Source of the DNA: Poronia punctata
Lineage: Eukaryota; Ascomycota; Sordariomycetes; Xylariales; Xylariaceae
Direction: 5' to 3'
Assembly (NCBI GenBank): GCA_022579005.1
Contig: MU401546.1
Coordinates: 58,751 to 122,750 of the forward strand
DNA: 64,000 nucleotides
Numbering within the stretch: the first letter of the stretch is position 1; each line of letters opens with the position of its first letter. The position numbers and the translations under genes are program-made. The notes beneath the pieces were generated by a model. That model searched no databases, had not been told where the DNA came from, and saw nothing but the letters and a program-made list of their open reading frames with translations. Shown here one piece after another: positions 48,637 through 61,239 of the stretch.

Positions 48637-51600
48637 TAGGAAAAGCGCTCAATGCAAAAAAAAAAATCTCCAGATTGAGGGATGAGCAAACACGTCGAAC
48701 AGAATGACAATTCTCCCGTATCCGGGATTCAGCGGGTTATTTAATCAAAAACTATGGATGAAATCTGAATGATATAGGCCGTTGGCGCAAGTGCTGGCAT
48801 AGAAAATCGCATTCGCACGGCAAACTGGGCTGCCCTGCAGATGGTGCCTGTGGGAAATATACAGGCTCAAGATGATAGAATAAGTGGTGTTGGTTGTTGA
48901 CAAACACTCGCATGCGTGGGCAGGGCAGTTTATGGTCGCAGCAGTGCGGGCAATGCCTAACTGTAACTATGATGCTGGGCAAAAGTCAACAGATGACGCT
49001 AAACACTTGCCAGAAAATAAGGTATAGCCCATCGAACAGGAGAGTTTGACGGAGGCTCTCCCTAAAGGACGTCGAGAGAAACTGTAGATACCTAGTAGGT
49101 AGTCTAAAGTAATTTGAAACAACCTTATGTGGTTATGTGAGTGGGCTACGGAACTAGCACTAAAACAAAGGGGACTGGAGGAAGGTGTATCCTGATAACT
49201 AGCAGTAAAGGAACCCCGGACGAGTGGCCCCAACCTTCCCTTTCACTTTCCCAGATTGTTATGCTGAAAGGCGGCTTGGCAAGTATAGATTGTCATGCGC
49301 TGTACTGCACTGGACCATAACAAACCTCGTGTGTGCCTGGTAAAGTGGATTGTCAAGTTAAGAACGCCGGGTGTAATGGCGGCTCGGGCAATTTTACTTG
49401 TTGGATGTACTTGTAGTGGGAGTGCAAAGACGCCAACGTAAGAAGCGGACATGCAAAGGGGCAATGTACCTTATCATGTACATATGATACCGGTATATAC
49501 ACGTAAATGTGGTGCGCAGTAGGTAAAGTATGCTGGGCTGCTAGGTGGTGGGGTGGCAACTGCGCCGGGGGGCCGGTATATGCGCTTGGGGGGTTGCTTA
49601 TAAAGCCGACGGACTTTGATGATGTAAATCCAGTTGGAAGAGGCAGTGTACGGAAGAAGTACTGCAAATCCATTAAAAACAATAGAGGAGATACCTATTG
49701 CATATATACTTGTACACGTACAATACAGTAGGTAGAACATTGCTGTAGTTAGTATGTACTTTATTTGGAAACTTCAAATAGGAGGGAGTATAGGTACAAA
49801 GTACGTCTACCTTCTAAAGTTTAGAGGGCCTGGGGAGGTAATGATGACGACTCTCCTTACTTTAGCCCTTCTCCTTGCACCCAATTGTCCAGGCTGACAT
49901 ACAGGTACCTAACACCAGACAAATAAGTACTTCTTACTACATAAGGTAGACAATACTTGCACAACCCTAGTGGCTGGTAAGAAGAAAGAGGGGCAAGCCA
50001 ACATCATGTAAATACATATAGATACCTATCAGACAGAACCTGCAAGTTGGTAGAGAGCCTGCACTCAAAGCAGGGGAACGTATTATACCAAATCACCTAG
50101 AGTATGTACCAAAGGCAGTTGCCTGCTAAGTTGCAGTACCTACAAGTATGTGTATGCTATATGTACTGTACTATACTTCTGTAGACTGTAAGGCAGGACA
50201 GGCTAAGAGAGGGGTAGAGGGGAAGGTAGGTACCTGCCTTAGCGACCTAATAGCAACAATACCTTACTAAACTAAACACCAGGAACTGTAGCGGGCCTGA
50301 ATGCAATAGGTGGTACAATTGGATGTACCTGATGGGGACCTTACTTCCTCAGGTACTTTTGTTCGTACCTGCTCTGTACCTGTGTGAGCGTCTGCAACTT
50401 CTGTGGGGCCCCAAGTAGGTACTGTCTGTCATCAGGCAAGGAACACATCTACCTTACTAGATCAGGTTAGGTACCGATCCTAGTGCGGGAGCATAGAACA
50501 TGTAACTTATCTGCTTGCGTCGGCATGCATGTGCAGCTCGACGTCAAGTCCAACCAGACAAGCACAAAGGGCTGTTTAGATGGTAAAACTGCTGCAAGAT
50601 GTGCAGTTGTAATAAGTGTTAAAATTGTCTGCTAGGTAGGTAGGTAGTACTTTTTTCCTATGATTGCGCAATACCTATGCACAAATATCACGGTTACAAC
50701 ACAACAGAGTATGTATTATATATCAAAGCTGCAAAATGATCATGACAAATGCAAAACCACGACTATCCAAAGCATGATTATTCTTCTGATAACATGAATC
50801 AAAACAGGGTGCTTGTAGTATTTGTAGCATATGTAGGTAACTTGGGCATTCTTAGGTGTTGTCTTTGGAACCACAGATGCATCATTTACAAATGAAAATT
50901 TGGTCTAGTGGTACCTACAGATGACCAGATAGACAGGAGAAGAGATACTACACAGGTATGTTGGTAGTAGACTATAGTACTAGATGAAGAATTAGAGGGA
51001 AATACGTGTACATAACATGCCAACAATCCTTTTCGTACACAACAAGGCCTACTTAGGTATGGTTTTCCTTTATGATCCTCCTTGGCCAGGTGCCTGACTC
51101 AGTCTTTGTTTCTTGCCTATCTCCGAGGCTCTGCGTGTTACCCAAGCAGCAATGGTGAGATATTATCTATATACACATTATGCCCCTTGTATTACACAGG
51201 TGCTCGACCCGGCTAGGCTACAGGATAAACAGGGATGTACATCACTCTGTATGGGCAGGAAATCTTGCCCTTTTAGATGCTCTGATCATCCCTCGAGCCC
51301 CGGTCTGAAATTCCATGTTTCATGTAAATGAGTGTGGTGGCACTGATAGTTTCTAGAAGACAAGAACGCGCCTAAAAGATGCCAAGTGCAACTGCCCACG
51401 CTCTATCTAGTCTACCGATTCCATTGCTTAGGAAATCGGTAGTAGATTTATCACGGACCGGCCGAGGTTAGATGGTAGATATGGACTCTCCGGGACCTCA
51501 TTATTGCTCGTAGATGTGTAATAGAATGAGCTGCTTGTCTTTAAATTAATAGTTCACGCATTGCTGCACTAGTCAGGCCTAGATCTTGATTTGAAGAATC

Positions 51601-54180
51601 AAGTAAAGGTGTGCCATATTCTTTAAGCATGTGGTTTGTACGTCGGACTATGTACAACGTTTTTGTATGGCATTTGCACAGGTGAGCCGATACGCCTCAT
51701 ATAAGTAGAGAGAGCAAGTACTCCAGTTATTGGCACACGGGCTATTTAATTCTGATCAGTCGGTATAAGACAACTGCCGTGCCCATTTGTAGCCATCTAC
51801 TTGGTTAAATTGTGGTGGTTCTCGATGTACCGCCTAGGCAATACATGATCCAGGTACGACCAAGCATACGGAAGTGCTGTCTCCTTCTTGGCTAGTACCT
51901 ACTTCAGCTGCATAATGTAAGCACTTGCCCAACGCCGGCCACTCGGTCGGGCGCTACTTAATTCCATCGTTCCTGCCCCTTGATATCGGGACTCTGCTTA
52001 CATGGGTTCATGATTCTGGGTCGTCCTAGCCCTAGGACTCCCGCTGGATCCGTAGTGAAGGAAACCAGGTTTTCTTTTGAGGAAAGAGGATCGTTAGAGA
52101 AGATTTGGAGTTCTAACTTCTGGCATCGTTCCCCAGCAATTTCATCTTCGTGATAGCTGTTGAGTCTTGACTACGGTATCCGAAATGCTGGTACCTACTT
52201 GGCGACGTTGTAAGCCCATAGGCTCGGGTCCAGCCAGTCATACACTTGAACCTACCCAGGGACCAGGCCGAATAGACGGCATCTGACGCAGCAGAACGGT
52301 CCCACAGCACGGCCCAAGATAACCAGTATTTCGGCCGCACCAATCATGCCGCACGATGCAAGGCACAGCAGGACACAACACAATGCCAACCCTTCATATG
52401 ATCTTGTCTTACACACCATCCACTTCCGCTTACTACCGGCTACGGCCACGACCATGTGTCCTAGAGGCTTATCTCGCACCACTATTCACGTATGTATTTT
52501 TTCTTTTTTTTTTACTTTCTCGTTGGAAACTGTAACTGCCGAGTTATCATATTTTATATTTAAGACGACATTATGTACGGATCGGCCTTGAGCACGGGAT
52601 GCTGCTCTTTACTATCACGTGGTCTCTTCTTGGAATGCTGACGAATACCTACCTAGGTACGTTTAAACGTCATATTCTACGTTCTACAGTGCATGGTACC
52701 TCTGGAACAGTCCGCCTGCATCTACATCGATTATGTATGGCTAGGTATGCAATGCACTTTAGTGAAACCTTCTTTTTGGACCACGCTCTTTTATTAATTC
52801 CGAGGCCGGCGGCGCACCTATAGTTGGTAGGAAGCTTGTACACGTACTGGGAATAACCTGACCGCTATTCTCTGTCGAGTGCGCCGTCGCAAAAATCAAA
52901 ACGATCACACTGTATATTCCTGTACAGAATGTAATTCGTTGTGTAGATGGAAATGTTATCAAGGTCTGACACACCACGTCCCTGTGCCTGACTTGGAAAT
53001 GCTCCGGTCAGGTGAGCAAAGTAATGGCTGGTAGGAACATCCATTTTTTTTTTGCCTCTTTTAGCCTCAGTCTCGGCCCCATCTACGCCCGTCTATCTAC
53101 GCAACAATATGCGCATTGATGATGTCTCTCAGCATCACCTACAGCCCTAGCGCGCTAGCTAGTGCCCCGCCCCCTCCCCCCTCACCCCTCCACCCCTACC
53201 CGATCTCCTTTTCTTTTCTGTGGGAAGGATCCAACGTGACATTGAGACCAAGACCTTCTCAGATAGGTCTCAGACGTACCAGAGCAAGAAAACAGAATGG
53301 CTATCCGTTCATCACGATCATGCTGACAAAAGTTGCTCACGCAAGTTGCGCTAGCTCCCCGATACCCTCCTGGTCGAGACAACTCTTTTTTCCAACCTAG
53401 TGGCTAGCACCTGCGGCTCCATCCTAGCCTCTAGGGCAAGCTATAAGCGAGTCATATCACCAGTCTCTTTAGCGGTCTATTTAGCGGTCCAGATCTCCGT
53501 CCTTGTTGTTGATATGCAAGTAAATTTTAGGGCCCTTTTTGGCGATCTGGTTGCGGCTTGGCATGTGATGTGCCTGCTTTGTGGACAGACAGACATATAT
53601 TAATAAAGCTAATAATGTGCCAGCTACTATCCCCGCATTCCCATTCCCCGGTTTTTACTATCAAACTTGGACTATAGTCTAGGTTGTCCTACACGGTCCT
53701 ACACATATGCAAACCTTACGCAACCTCCAACTTACATATATGAGATACATACATATATGAATTAACGCTTCATAGTACATACCCACTATCCTAGACCTAA
53801 AATTACCTACGTGGACGTTGGTGGGAGGCGGGAACGCCGGAGATCGAACATATTTGCATGTCTTGAAGCCAACCCCTTCGTCATGTTTTTGATCCGGTAG
53901 GTAGGAGACGCACTCGGCGTCTTGTATCTCCTGCGCACTCTGTATCTGACGACACGAGTGATCTAATGCCAAGTCCCGGCCAGATGAACACAGGGACACT
54001 CGATAATTACGTGCCTTGGTTTGCGAGTGAGGTAGCTCTTCGGAGCCAGTCATACTGCCCAGTTTTTTCCCTCCTCTCCAGCTTGCTAATAGTATCAAAA
54101 CAAGTTCAATTTTCCACATTCAACCTCGGAGCCATTGAAGCATGAAATATGGCGTGGAAACAATAGTTCTTTGTATTGAA

Positions 54181-54212
54181 CCTTGAACGTCACAAGCCTT
54201 GAACGTCACAGG
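54181..54212. repeat. 16-bp direct duplication
   Basis: CCTTGAACGTCACAAG is followed immediately by CCTTGAACGTCACAGG, with one mismatch. Confidence 0.9.
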
Positions 54213-54719
54213 GGGCTTGTTTGTGTCTGGCCTTGCTGAAAAATCGCTCATGTTCCCGCATATGAGGGGCGGAGGTAGAGAATAAAAGGGTAAACAAGAC
54301 CAAGTCCAAGAAGACGAAGCCATCCGAAACCATGAACCAAAAATTCATCAAAGAAGAAGAGGTTCTACCCCCGTCTCTTCCAAGAGAAGAAGGGGAAAAG
54401 GTTGGGAAGAGGAAGAAATAATGGATTAACCCTAGGGGAAAACAATACAGGTACATGGGCGACTCCAGGCACAGTGGAATCCAAGGTGAATACCAGGACG
54501 CCCACCTCTTTAGTCCGCAAGCATGGCCGAGATACCCTCTTCTACCAGAATACCGGTACTATACTACTCCGCTCCCAAAGCCCCAGATATCTTCAGCTCA
54601 ACCCCAGAGGACCGCATGACTGACCGCTGGGAGTGAGATTTTAAGCTATCGACAGGAGTCATGAGACCTCATGTAGGGAACTGTTAGTATTGTGTGGACC
54701 TCTATCGAACAGATTTGAA

Positions 54720-54736
54720 CCCCCCCCCCCCCCCCC
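54720..54736. repeat. C17 homopolymer
   Basis: Seventeen C at the left edge of the AT-rich block. It is one of about eight C or G runs of at least 13 in the window. Confidence 0.9.
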
Positions 54737-54779
54737 TCCCCATGAAAGGACATGTAGTAAGTAACGTAGTAGTTACAGT

Positions 54780-55480
54780 TTGACATATAGGTAAGACGAA
54801 TTTGTTTTATTGATTAGAATTTTGAGGTTAATAGACTTTAATAACCAAACAACCAAGCGTGTGTTGCAAAGTGTTAAAAGAAGCATTTAATAGAGAAGAC
54901 CGGCTTACACGAGGACATGTCGAGCACTTTTTAAATACCATAATACTTTAGTACAAGCTGATCTATCTATCTTAACCGCGACGAATGGAACATGGAGGCT
55001 ACCCCTTTATTATAAACAGACCAAACTCAAATTTATAAACACAATTATATAACTCTTTAAGAATACCGGCGATAAATACTTAGTAAATCAAAGTGCAAAT
55101 TGGTTATAGCAAATTGAACTTTAACAACTATACTAAACGGCTCTCTTTAACAGCAAAATTGACTCTATTAATAATAGCTCTGCACAACGTTACGCACTAG
55201 GTTACTAAGCAAGCTTTATAAGTTATAACGTAAGTAAAGACATGATACAAAAAAAAAAAATTATTTCAAACTCGGGGCACACAAGCAAGCGCGCGCGCGG
55301 AGCGGCCACGGCCCGTCTGCCGCTGCCGCTGCCGCTGCCGACGATCCAATCCGGTCCGTCCCGTTGCAGACGCAGACGGGAAATTGAGGACTTACTAGGT
55401 AGATAATGACATATGTCTCACGTTAACGTTACACTTAGATAGCTATTCTATTCTATTCTAGTCTAGTTAGATAATACTTC
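54780..55480. other. AT-rich block with a GC-rich island
   Basis: Roughly 470 bp rich in A, T and TpA (54780-55260) is interrupted by about 110 bp of GC-rich sequence (about 55275-55385). The island includes an alternating GC stretch and (CTGCCG)n, after which AT-rich sequence resumes. It reads like a repeat remnant modified by C-to-T mutation (RIP), but no element can be identified. Confidence 0.45.
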
Positions 55481-58449
55481 CTGGATTGAGTAAATGGTTT
55501 TTTTTTTCTTTTTTTTTTTAAACAGGAGGCATCATTTTAAACGAAAAAAACAAAATTTAGATTTGGGATGTTAAGAGAAATGTACCTGACCTCATATTAT
55601 TCCATTATCATGAAAAAAAATCGGCAAAAGCAGCCTCATCTATCTATCTATCTAATCGAGCAATTTGACATTCTTCACGCAGTAGGTTAGGTAAATTAAT
55701 AAACTGATACCAGTACCATGTCTTAAATATATATACCATGTGACAGGACAGATACCTTCAGCGCTAAACAACAAGAATCCGAAACATTGAGTGGGAGAAA
55801 CATCAACGAAGAAAAAAAAACATATGTCTTAGATCCTGCACTATTCGATCCGATCCTGTTGTTGAATTGAATTGAAACTTTGACTTGGAAATGATCACGG
55901 TTTTCGGCGCCTTCCGGGGTTTGTTTTGTTTTGTTTCGTGTTGCTTTTCTTTTTGGTGGGTTGTTAGGGAAGTAAATTGGACAGGACAGGACGGGATAGA
56001 ATAGGATAATACTCAAAATGAAATAGCTGACTTGCTGGCTTTTTGGCCCGGCGTGTATTTCCGTCGTGTTGTGCGATATCAGGTTTTGGCGAGCACAATA
56101 TCCGATCCGGATGGGGATTCGGTAGTGGTAGGTAATTTTAGAAAGTACAGTGGAATGTGAGAGTTCTATCTAACCCAAGGTAGTCTTTCCTCGGCTACAT
56201 GTGGGATTTGGGGTTATTATCTGAGATAACAGGATTAACAGCGACGAGGAGGCTAGGTAACTCTAGAAAATAGAAAATTTCAAGCAGCAGAAAGGTTTTG
56301 TCCTACTAGGTTGTTGGACATATATTATTATACAAGTTCTTGTCGCCTTGAAAAAGCCGTTTTGACCGAAACGCGATTTCTTATAGTGAATATACGAGAT
56401 AGATCAAGAAAGACATCTCGATGAATTTTTGGTCATGATGATATTATCTCTTTGTAAGTAGTAGGCACTTGCTCTGTCTGTTCATGGCTAGATCTATTAC
56501 TCGTAGAACTGAGTAAAGAACCGGGGGTTTAAAAGGGGAAGAACGCTATCTTTAAACCGACAAACAGGAAACTTGGGGGGTTTGCGGGAAATAATCATCA
56601 TACTTCTGAAGCTGGTGAAGGTGTAAGTATGTCGATACCTACTTGATAAAGTTACCTAGCGAGCTAACCTAGATCTCTTGAAACAAGTAAGCAAGGAAAG
56701 ACTGTGGTGACTTGACTTGGCCACGATACATCTGTAGTTTGCATCTGTCCGTGTTATGTTGGTGTAAGTTGTTTGTGGAATCTGGACGAAAAGTCCATAG
56801 CTCAGGTCGTTGATGGCCGATGGCCAACCTAGGGGAATGGTGATGAAGGCAGAGCTTGTTACCATGAATGTATTCTTCGGCATCGGACGAACCTTGTATG
56901 CATGATGACTAGTGAGAACCTACTCATAATGATCCATGTTTTGACAAAAGTCCATGATGGTATCCTGTCTACCTAGTGCCTGTTCCGTTTTTTATTTAAA
57001 TATAGGCACAGCCTCATCACGCCCCATCGAAAAGGCAGTGAGTTCAGATGTAGTCATCACCATCCAGCTCAAAAACCCCTGTCGAAACTGAGTAAGTGTT
57101 TCTTACAGTGGGGGGGGCTCGGAAATCCGATTCCCCGGGGCTAGAAGGAAGGACAATGCAGGAACAGGACCTACCTATCTACTAGTACCTGGCCCACGTG
57201 GGAACTCCTACCTACATAAGATGTAACCTCGTGTTTACGGTACCTAGTAGTTTTAAATGGTGGAATGGTGATCAAGGAAGCTTAAAAGTCCAACGCAGAT
57301 TGATTGATTACCTCAGTCAAGCTTATGATGTTGCTAATTTAAGAAAATTACGCACGTAATTCTCCTTCTCTTTCTTTCTTCTTTAGGCTAACCCAGGTAT
57401 AAAAGTAGAGGTGGGGCACGACACTATATATCAAAGTGCAGGTGTTTGCGAGTAGGAAGGTCCCAAAGTCAAGAAAACTAGGCGGCAGTATTTTGTAACC
57501 CGGCCGGTGCCGGGCTCGGCGTTAAGACAGGGGAGACTAGGTCCTCGTACAAAAAAAAGTAAGAATAGGTAGTATTATACCGAGAGGCTAGTCTAAACTG
57601 CTGCCTGAGGCGGATCGATGCTGCACCTCATTCTATCATTACTTTACCTAACCTAGGTAAAGGCATTTATACTTAATCATTCCGGGATCCGTACCATGCC
57701 CAATCAAGTACAGCCTGCTCCAAACCGGTAACCTTATTTTGACAGTTTTGAAGATACTTGGCAGACCAGGTCCCTTGTTCCTGGGACCTGCTGGGTGGGG
57801 TCTATCGTTGTTGTTGATGAGGCTTTTCGTGAGAGATCCCTGGGGACTGGGCGAAAAAAAAAAATACGAACTTTCCAACTCTATCCATTGAGGCTGAGCT
57901 AGGTATATCGAGAGAACATAGGTAATTGCCGTGGCAGAAGAATTTCGTGACGCAAGAATGGATGATTCTGGGGAAGCAGGGGCTATTGGCGGGCCGCTAT
58001 AGCCTTTAGATCCACGCATCCTTCTAATCGGATGTCCGCCGTCTCGCGAGTTTTTGCCATAGGAACGCGACTTACTCATGAAATGCTGGGCATTGAAACA
58101 TCCATGACTGGGTTACAAAGTGAAAAGGACGTAAGGCATATATTATTTTTTGATGGAAACATCGATATGCATTAAACTGCGGTCTATCAATGCTGTTGTT
58201 TTTACTATAGAACTGGTTTATATTAAGATACATTTCACGTCAATTACAAGTCGTAGTCAGTTGTTCTTCTTCTAGGTCGACCATGAATAACAATAAACAT
58301 TTCCAAGGTCGCAGCGTAAGGGGTTGAGACTCTTATAGAATATCTTGTCAGGATATATATACACTATCCCCATCCGATCATTACTTGCTAAAGGCTTATT
58401 ACACTCTTGCCCTGTTGCGATCGAGTAAAAGGTACCTTTACAAACAGCT

Positions 58450-58968
58450 ATGTGGCCGTCACTAATGGAAACATTCCAACAATTCCGCCCCCTCACCGAA
58501 AACTACCTCACCCACACATCCCACTTAACCTCCGACGAGCTCGCCGAGCTCGCACTCCTAAGAGACGCCGAGGTGTCCGCCCTAGCCGAAGACCAGCTAT
58601 TGAGTCTATCCCAACCACGCCCACTCGACCGCGAGCTGGTCTTCCAATTCGAATCCGTCACATTAGTTGTCAAGACGGGCCTAGCATATCCCGCCTGTGC
58701 AGTAACCTGGCGTCTCGAGAACCGAGCCCTCTCCCTGCTGTCACTTGAAAATCTCCGATCCCAGTTGAGACATATGGCCGATGCCGCAGCCAACTCGACG
58801 AATAACGTCTTTCGATGGCGGAATCGTCACGTCGAGGGCATCTTCACCCCCGTTCAGGTCGTCTTACGACTAGCTCAGATTACGCGGGAACATGTCGGCC
58901 GGCCTTATGTTTACGTCTATGTTCCCGATGAACCGGATCCTTCAGGGGATAATCAACATGGGAATTAG
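58450..58968 (+). CDS. Hypothetical protein, 172 residues
   Basis: Single-exon frame starting MWPSLMETFQQFRPL. I do not recognise the family with confidence. The alternation of a predicted helix (TSDELAELALLRDAEVSALA), strands (LVFQFESVTLVVKT, AYPACAVTWRLEN) and a helix (LSLENLRSQLRHMADAA) is loosely RWD-like, which is only a guess. The amphipathic pattern, the complete start and stop, and the high third-position GC relative to its AT-rich flanks make it a probable real gene. The sequence just after the stop (58980-59010) repeats the coding pattern for VYVY-P-DE, suggesting a partial duplication of the 3' end. Confidence 0.6.
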   Translation: MWPSLMETFQQFRPLTENYLTHTSHLTSDELAELALLRDAEVSALAEDQLLSLSQPRPLDRELVFQFESVTLVVKTGLAYPACAVTWRLENRALSLLSLENLRSQLRHMADAAANSTNNVFRWRNRHVEGIFTPVQVVLRLAQITREHVGRPYVYVYVPDEPDPSGDNQHGN

Positions 58969-59619
58969 GGGTCCCATGTATCCTGTTTACGTCTACGCTC
59001 CTGACGAGCAGGATACACCGGGGTCCATCATGCCCATCCATAAATACCTACCTACTTAAACAGCGGCATACATACTCATTTCCAACGGATGCGCACCTGT
59101 TATTGGGGATGTTCTAGTCTAACGCGTAGCATACATATCAGAAGCGCGGTGTAACTGGGAGATGTGGGTTGAGGAAGGCGCCGAGTGTTCTGGAATATGG
59201 TGGAATGGAGAGACGTAATATGGGGATGAGTAATCCCTAGATTAGTTACACAACCTAAAATCCTCTATGGATTACTAAGTGTGACGTCTGCACTCTCATG
59301 TATAACCTGGGATTTCTGATCCTCTTCCCTTGATGTAGATTCTCCGTACTTCTTTTCATATACAAACATGATATTCCGAAAAGAATTTATATATATATAT
59401 ATATATATACCCCACTGTCGTATCTTTATTTTATCCTTTCCACTGGTTTACTCTATTGATACTAATCTGATTATCTGCTTATCTACAGCTTGACATGCCC
59501 GAGTCAATATGTTCAGATTACAAGGTGACGAGATCCCGCTACGAAATAAAGTACATGTACTCCTCATTATGGAAACCTTTCCTCCCTTGGCTCCCCTGAT
59601 ACCCAAGTACTACGAAGAG
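58969..59619. other. Intergenic region between convergent genes
   Basis: Starts with a partial copy of the end of the preceding gene (about 58980-59010 resembles 58908-58940) and contains a (TA)n tract (59388-59409). No other coding sequence seen. Confidence 0.6.
59388..59409. repeat. (TA)n microsatellite
   Basis: About eleven tandem TA units. Confidence 0.9.
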
Positions 59620-60642
59620 CTAAGCGTTGTTGTCAAGTTGACTTTCATACTCTTGCAAGCTCGGAATGTCCGATACCCTCCCTCGAAAATAATATGGCTC
59701 CTCCAAACGGTCTTCGTCATCCTTCGCCTTGGAGCCGGTGATTGTGAACTCGACCTCGGGCAAATTGGGATCTGAAATGTCGTCGACCACCTTTTCGATA
59801 AGCCACCGCAGTGCCACGCAATTAAGGAGGGGGGGGCGGTGCGAGTCGTGCATTTCCACTACGATTTTCTTCAAGTTGGGAGCCTTGCTGAGTTTCCATA
59901 TCACACTCTCCATCGGTTCCATCCTCATGCCGCCGAGTGTAAGAGCAAATACCTGGACTAGCTCAAGGTCTTCTGGGGGCAAGACATCGATCGGTTCTCG
60001 ACTATCACTATCCCGATCGGCACATAGGATGGTAGGATACGCCGCGAGAATCCCACCGCCCCCGTAGATATCCCGAAAAGCCCTTTTGTAATGGGCGGAT
60101 GCCATGCTGTGAGACTCGTGATTGACCAGCATCAGCGGCGGAAAGAGAGATATTGCCCTAGAACCCGAAGGACGAGCAGGACGCCGCTTGACGCATCCGC
60201 GGCTTCTCTGACCTCCCCGGTATTCGGTGATGGCGAGAGTCACCTCTGCAGGCTCTTCCAGCCCCAACTGCCAAATACGGAGCCGCAGTTCGGGTGGCAG
60301 AGAAGGAAATCTATGCAAGACGGGCTGGCTTTCTAGCCACTCTTGACGCTCTACCCGGCGCTTCGTGTACAGGGCGCGCTTTCGCTCCTCGTACTCCTTT
60401 AGGGATGAGCTGCTTTCCCAGAGTTCTTCATCCTCGAGGCAGGCTCGTTGGGCAATAGTGCGATAGGTCCCAGGGTGATAGACGTGCTTGATCTGCTTGA
60501 CTGGTAAAAGTATGGGCTTGCCGAATTGTAATGACCGCCGCGGGTTACTCAGAGTCTTGGTCCGCCACATCTCATCGGTAAATGTGTAGCCCGTAGGCTT
60601 CTTCAGTGTTAGGCTGCGCAGCCTGTCCGGTATTGCCTTCAT
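59620..60642 (-). CDS. 2EXR domain protein
   Basis: Single exon, 340 residues. The block RFPSLPPELRLRIWQLGLEE (about 111-130) is the diagnostic 2EXR motif, an F-box-like element found in large, fast-evolving families in filamentous fungi. The following strand-helix region (LMLVNHESHSMASAHYKRAF, about 170-190) is the usual 'cadre of residues next to a conserved NHES' seen in these proteins. No biochemical role is established for the family. The N-terminal 100 residues are basic and lack a signal peptide. The start at 60642 opens a continuous frame and is preceded by several in-frame stops, so it is likely correct. Base composition is normal for the window. Confidence 0.85.
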   Translation of the reverse strand: MKAIPDRLRSLTLKKPTGYTFTDEMWRTKTLSNPRRSLQFGKPILLPVKQIKHVYHPGTYRTIAQRACLEDEELWESSSSLKEYEERKRALYTKRRVERQEWLESQPVLHRFPSLPPELRLRIWQLGLEEPAEVTLAITEYRGGQRSRGCVKRRPARPSGSRAISLFPPLMLVNHESHSMASAHYKRAFRDIYGGGGILAAYPTILCADRDSDSREPIDVLPPEDLELVQVFALTLGGMRMEPMESVIWKLSKAPNLKKIVVEMHDSHRPPLLNCVALRWLIEKVVDDISDPNLPEVEFTITGSKAKDDEDRLEEPYYFRGRVSDIPSLQEYESQLDNNA

Positions 60643-61239
60643 TTCGAGGGGAGGTTTTGGGGCCGTGGTTAAATGCGAGGTTAATGTATGACTATTGATG
60701 GTTATTCATCTATATTTCTATAACATTCTGACAGACAAGTGAGAAAACTAATGAGCGCAATAAGGGGCAACAGAAGACCAGGTTAAGTACCTATTCAGGC
60801 AAGTTGATGCCTACATGTGCGTGCGGGGTAGGTGGCATTTAAATCCTACTCATACCTATTCGTATGTCTTCCAAGTATCACTGGCAAGGATTGAAGTCCT
60901 AGATATCATAAGAGGAGTCCTAGATTTAAGATGGAAAGTTGAGGCTGAACTTAAGTATTAAGCCGTTAAACACTACTTTGACGGCCGTCACACGGCATTT
61001 TGCATAAATACAGTAACCTAGGTCCAGTTAAATACATATAATGTGACACAGAAGGGGACTTTCACTTCTCATTCTCCTTCTTCTTTTTGTACGTATATCC
61101 TTTCTATCAAGACTTGGAATTCTGTAGGTATATCTATAGAACCTATAAAGTATAAAGATAACAACCCCCCCTCCCCCTTTTCTTTTCTTCTCTTGCCTTG
61201 GAACATTGATCCCTACAAAATCAGCTTCTTCAAATCCAA
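60643..61239. other. Intergenic region between the 2EXR and SDR genes
   Basis: 597 bp, AT-rich in parts. It contains the 2EXR promoter and the 3' flank of the SDR gene. No coding sequence seen. Confidence 0.65.

Larger units (their letters stand above)
47898..58449. other. 10.5-kb gene-poor region
   Basis: I find no coding sequence that I can support. It contains the zinc-finger gene promoter (47898-48150), many TACC/TAGG motifs (densest about 49700-51100), a (GTTTCCA)3 tandem (48615-48636), a 16-bp direct repeat (54181-54212), a C17 run (54720-54736), an AT-rich block with an embedded GC-rich island (about 54780-55480), and short A/T runs. Longer open frames here (for example 53679-54119 and 57648-58079 on the minus strand) show no family resemblance. 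Old, degraded repeats are the likeliest filling, but no transposon motif remains recognisable. Confidence 0.6.

Noticed and set aside
53679..54119. 146-codon minus-strand frame in the gene-poor region
   Set aside because: No motif, no supporting splice or promoter signals.
57648..58079. 143-codon minus-strand frame
   Set aside because: The first 50 residues look mildly protein-like, but the rest crosses A-rich sequence and there is no family match.
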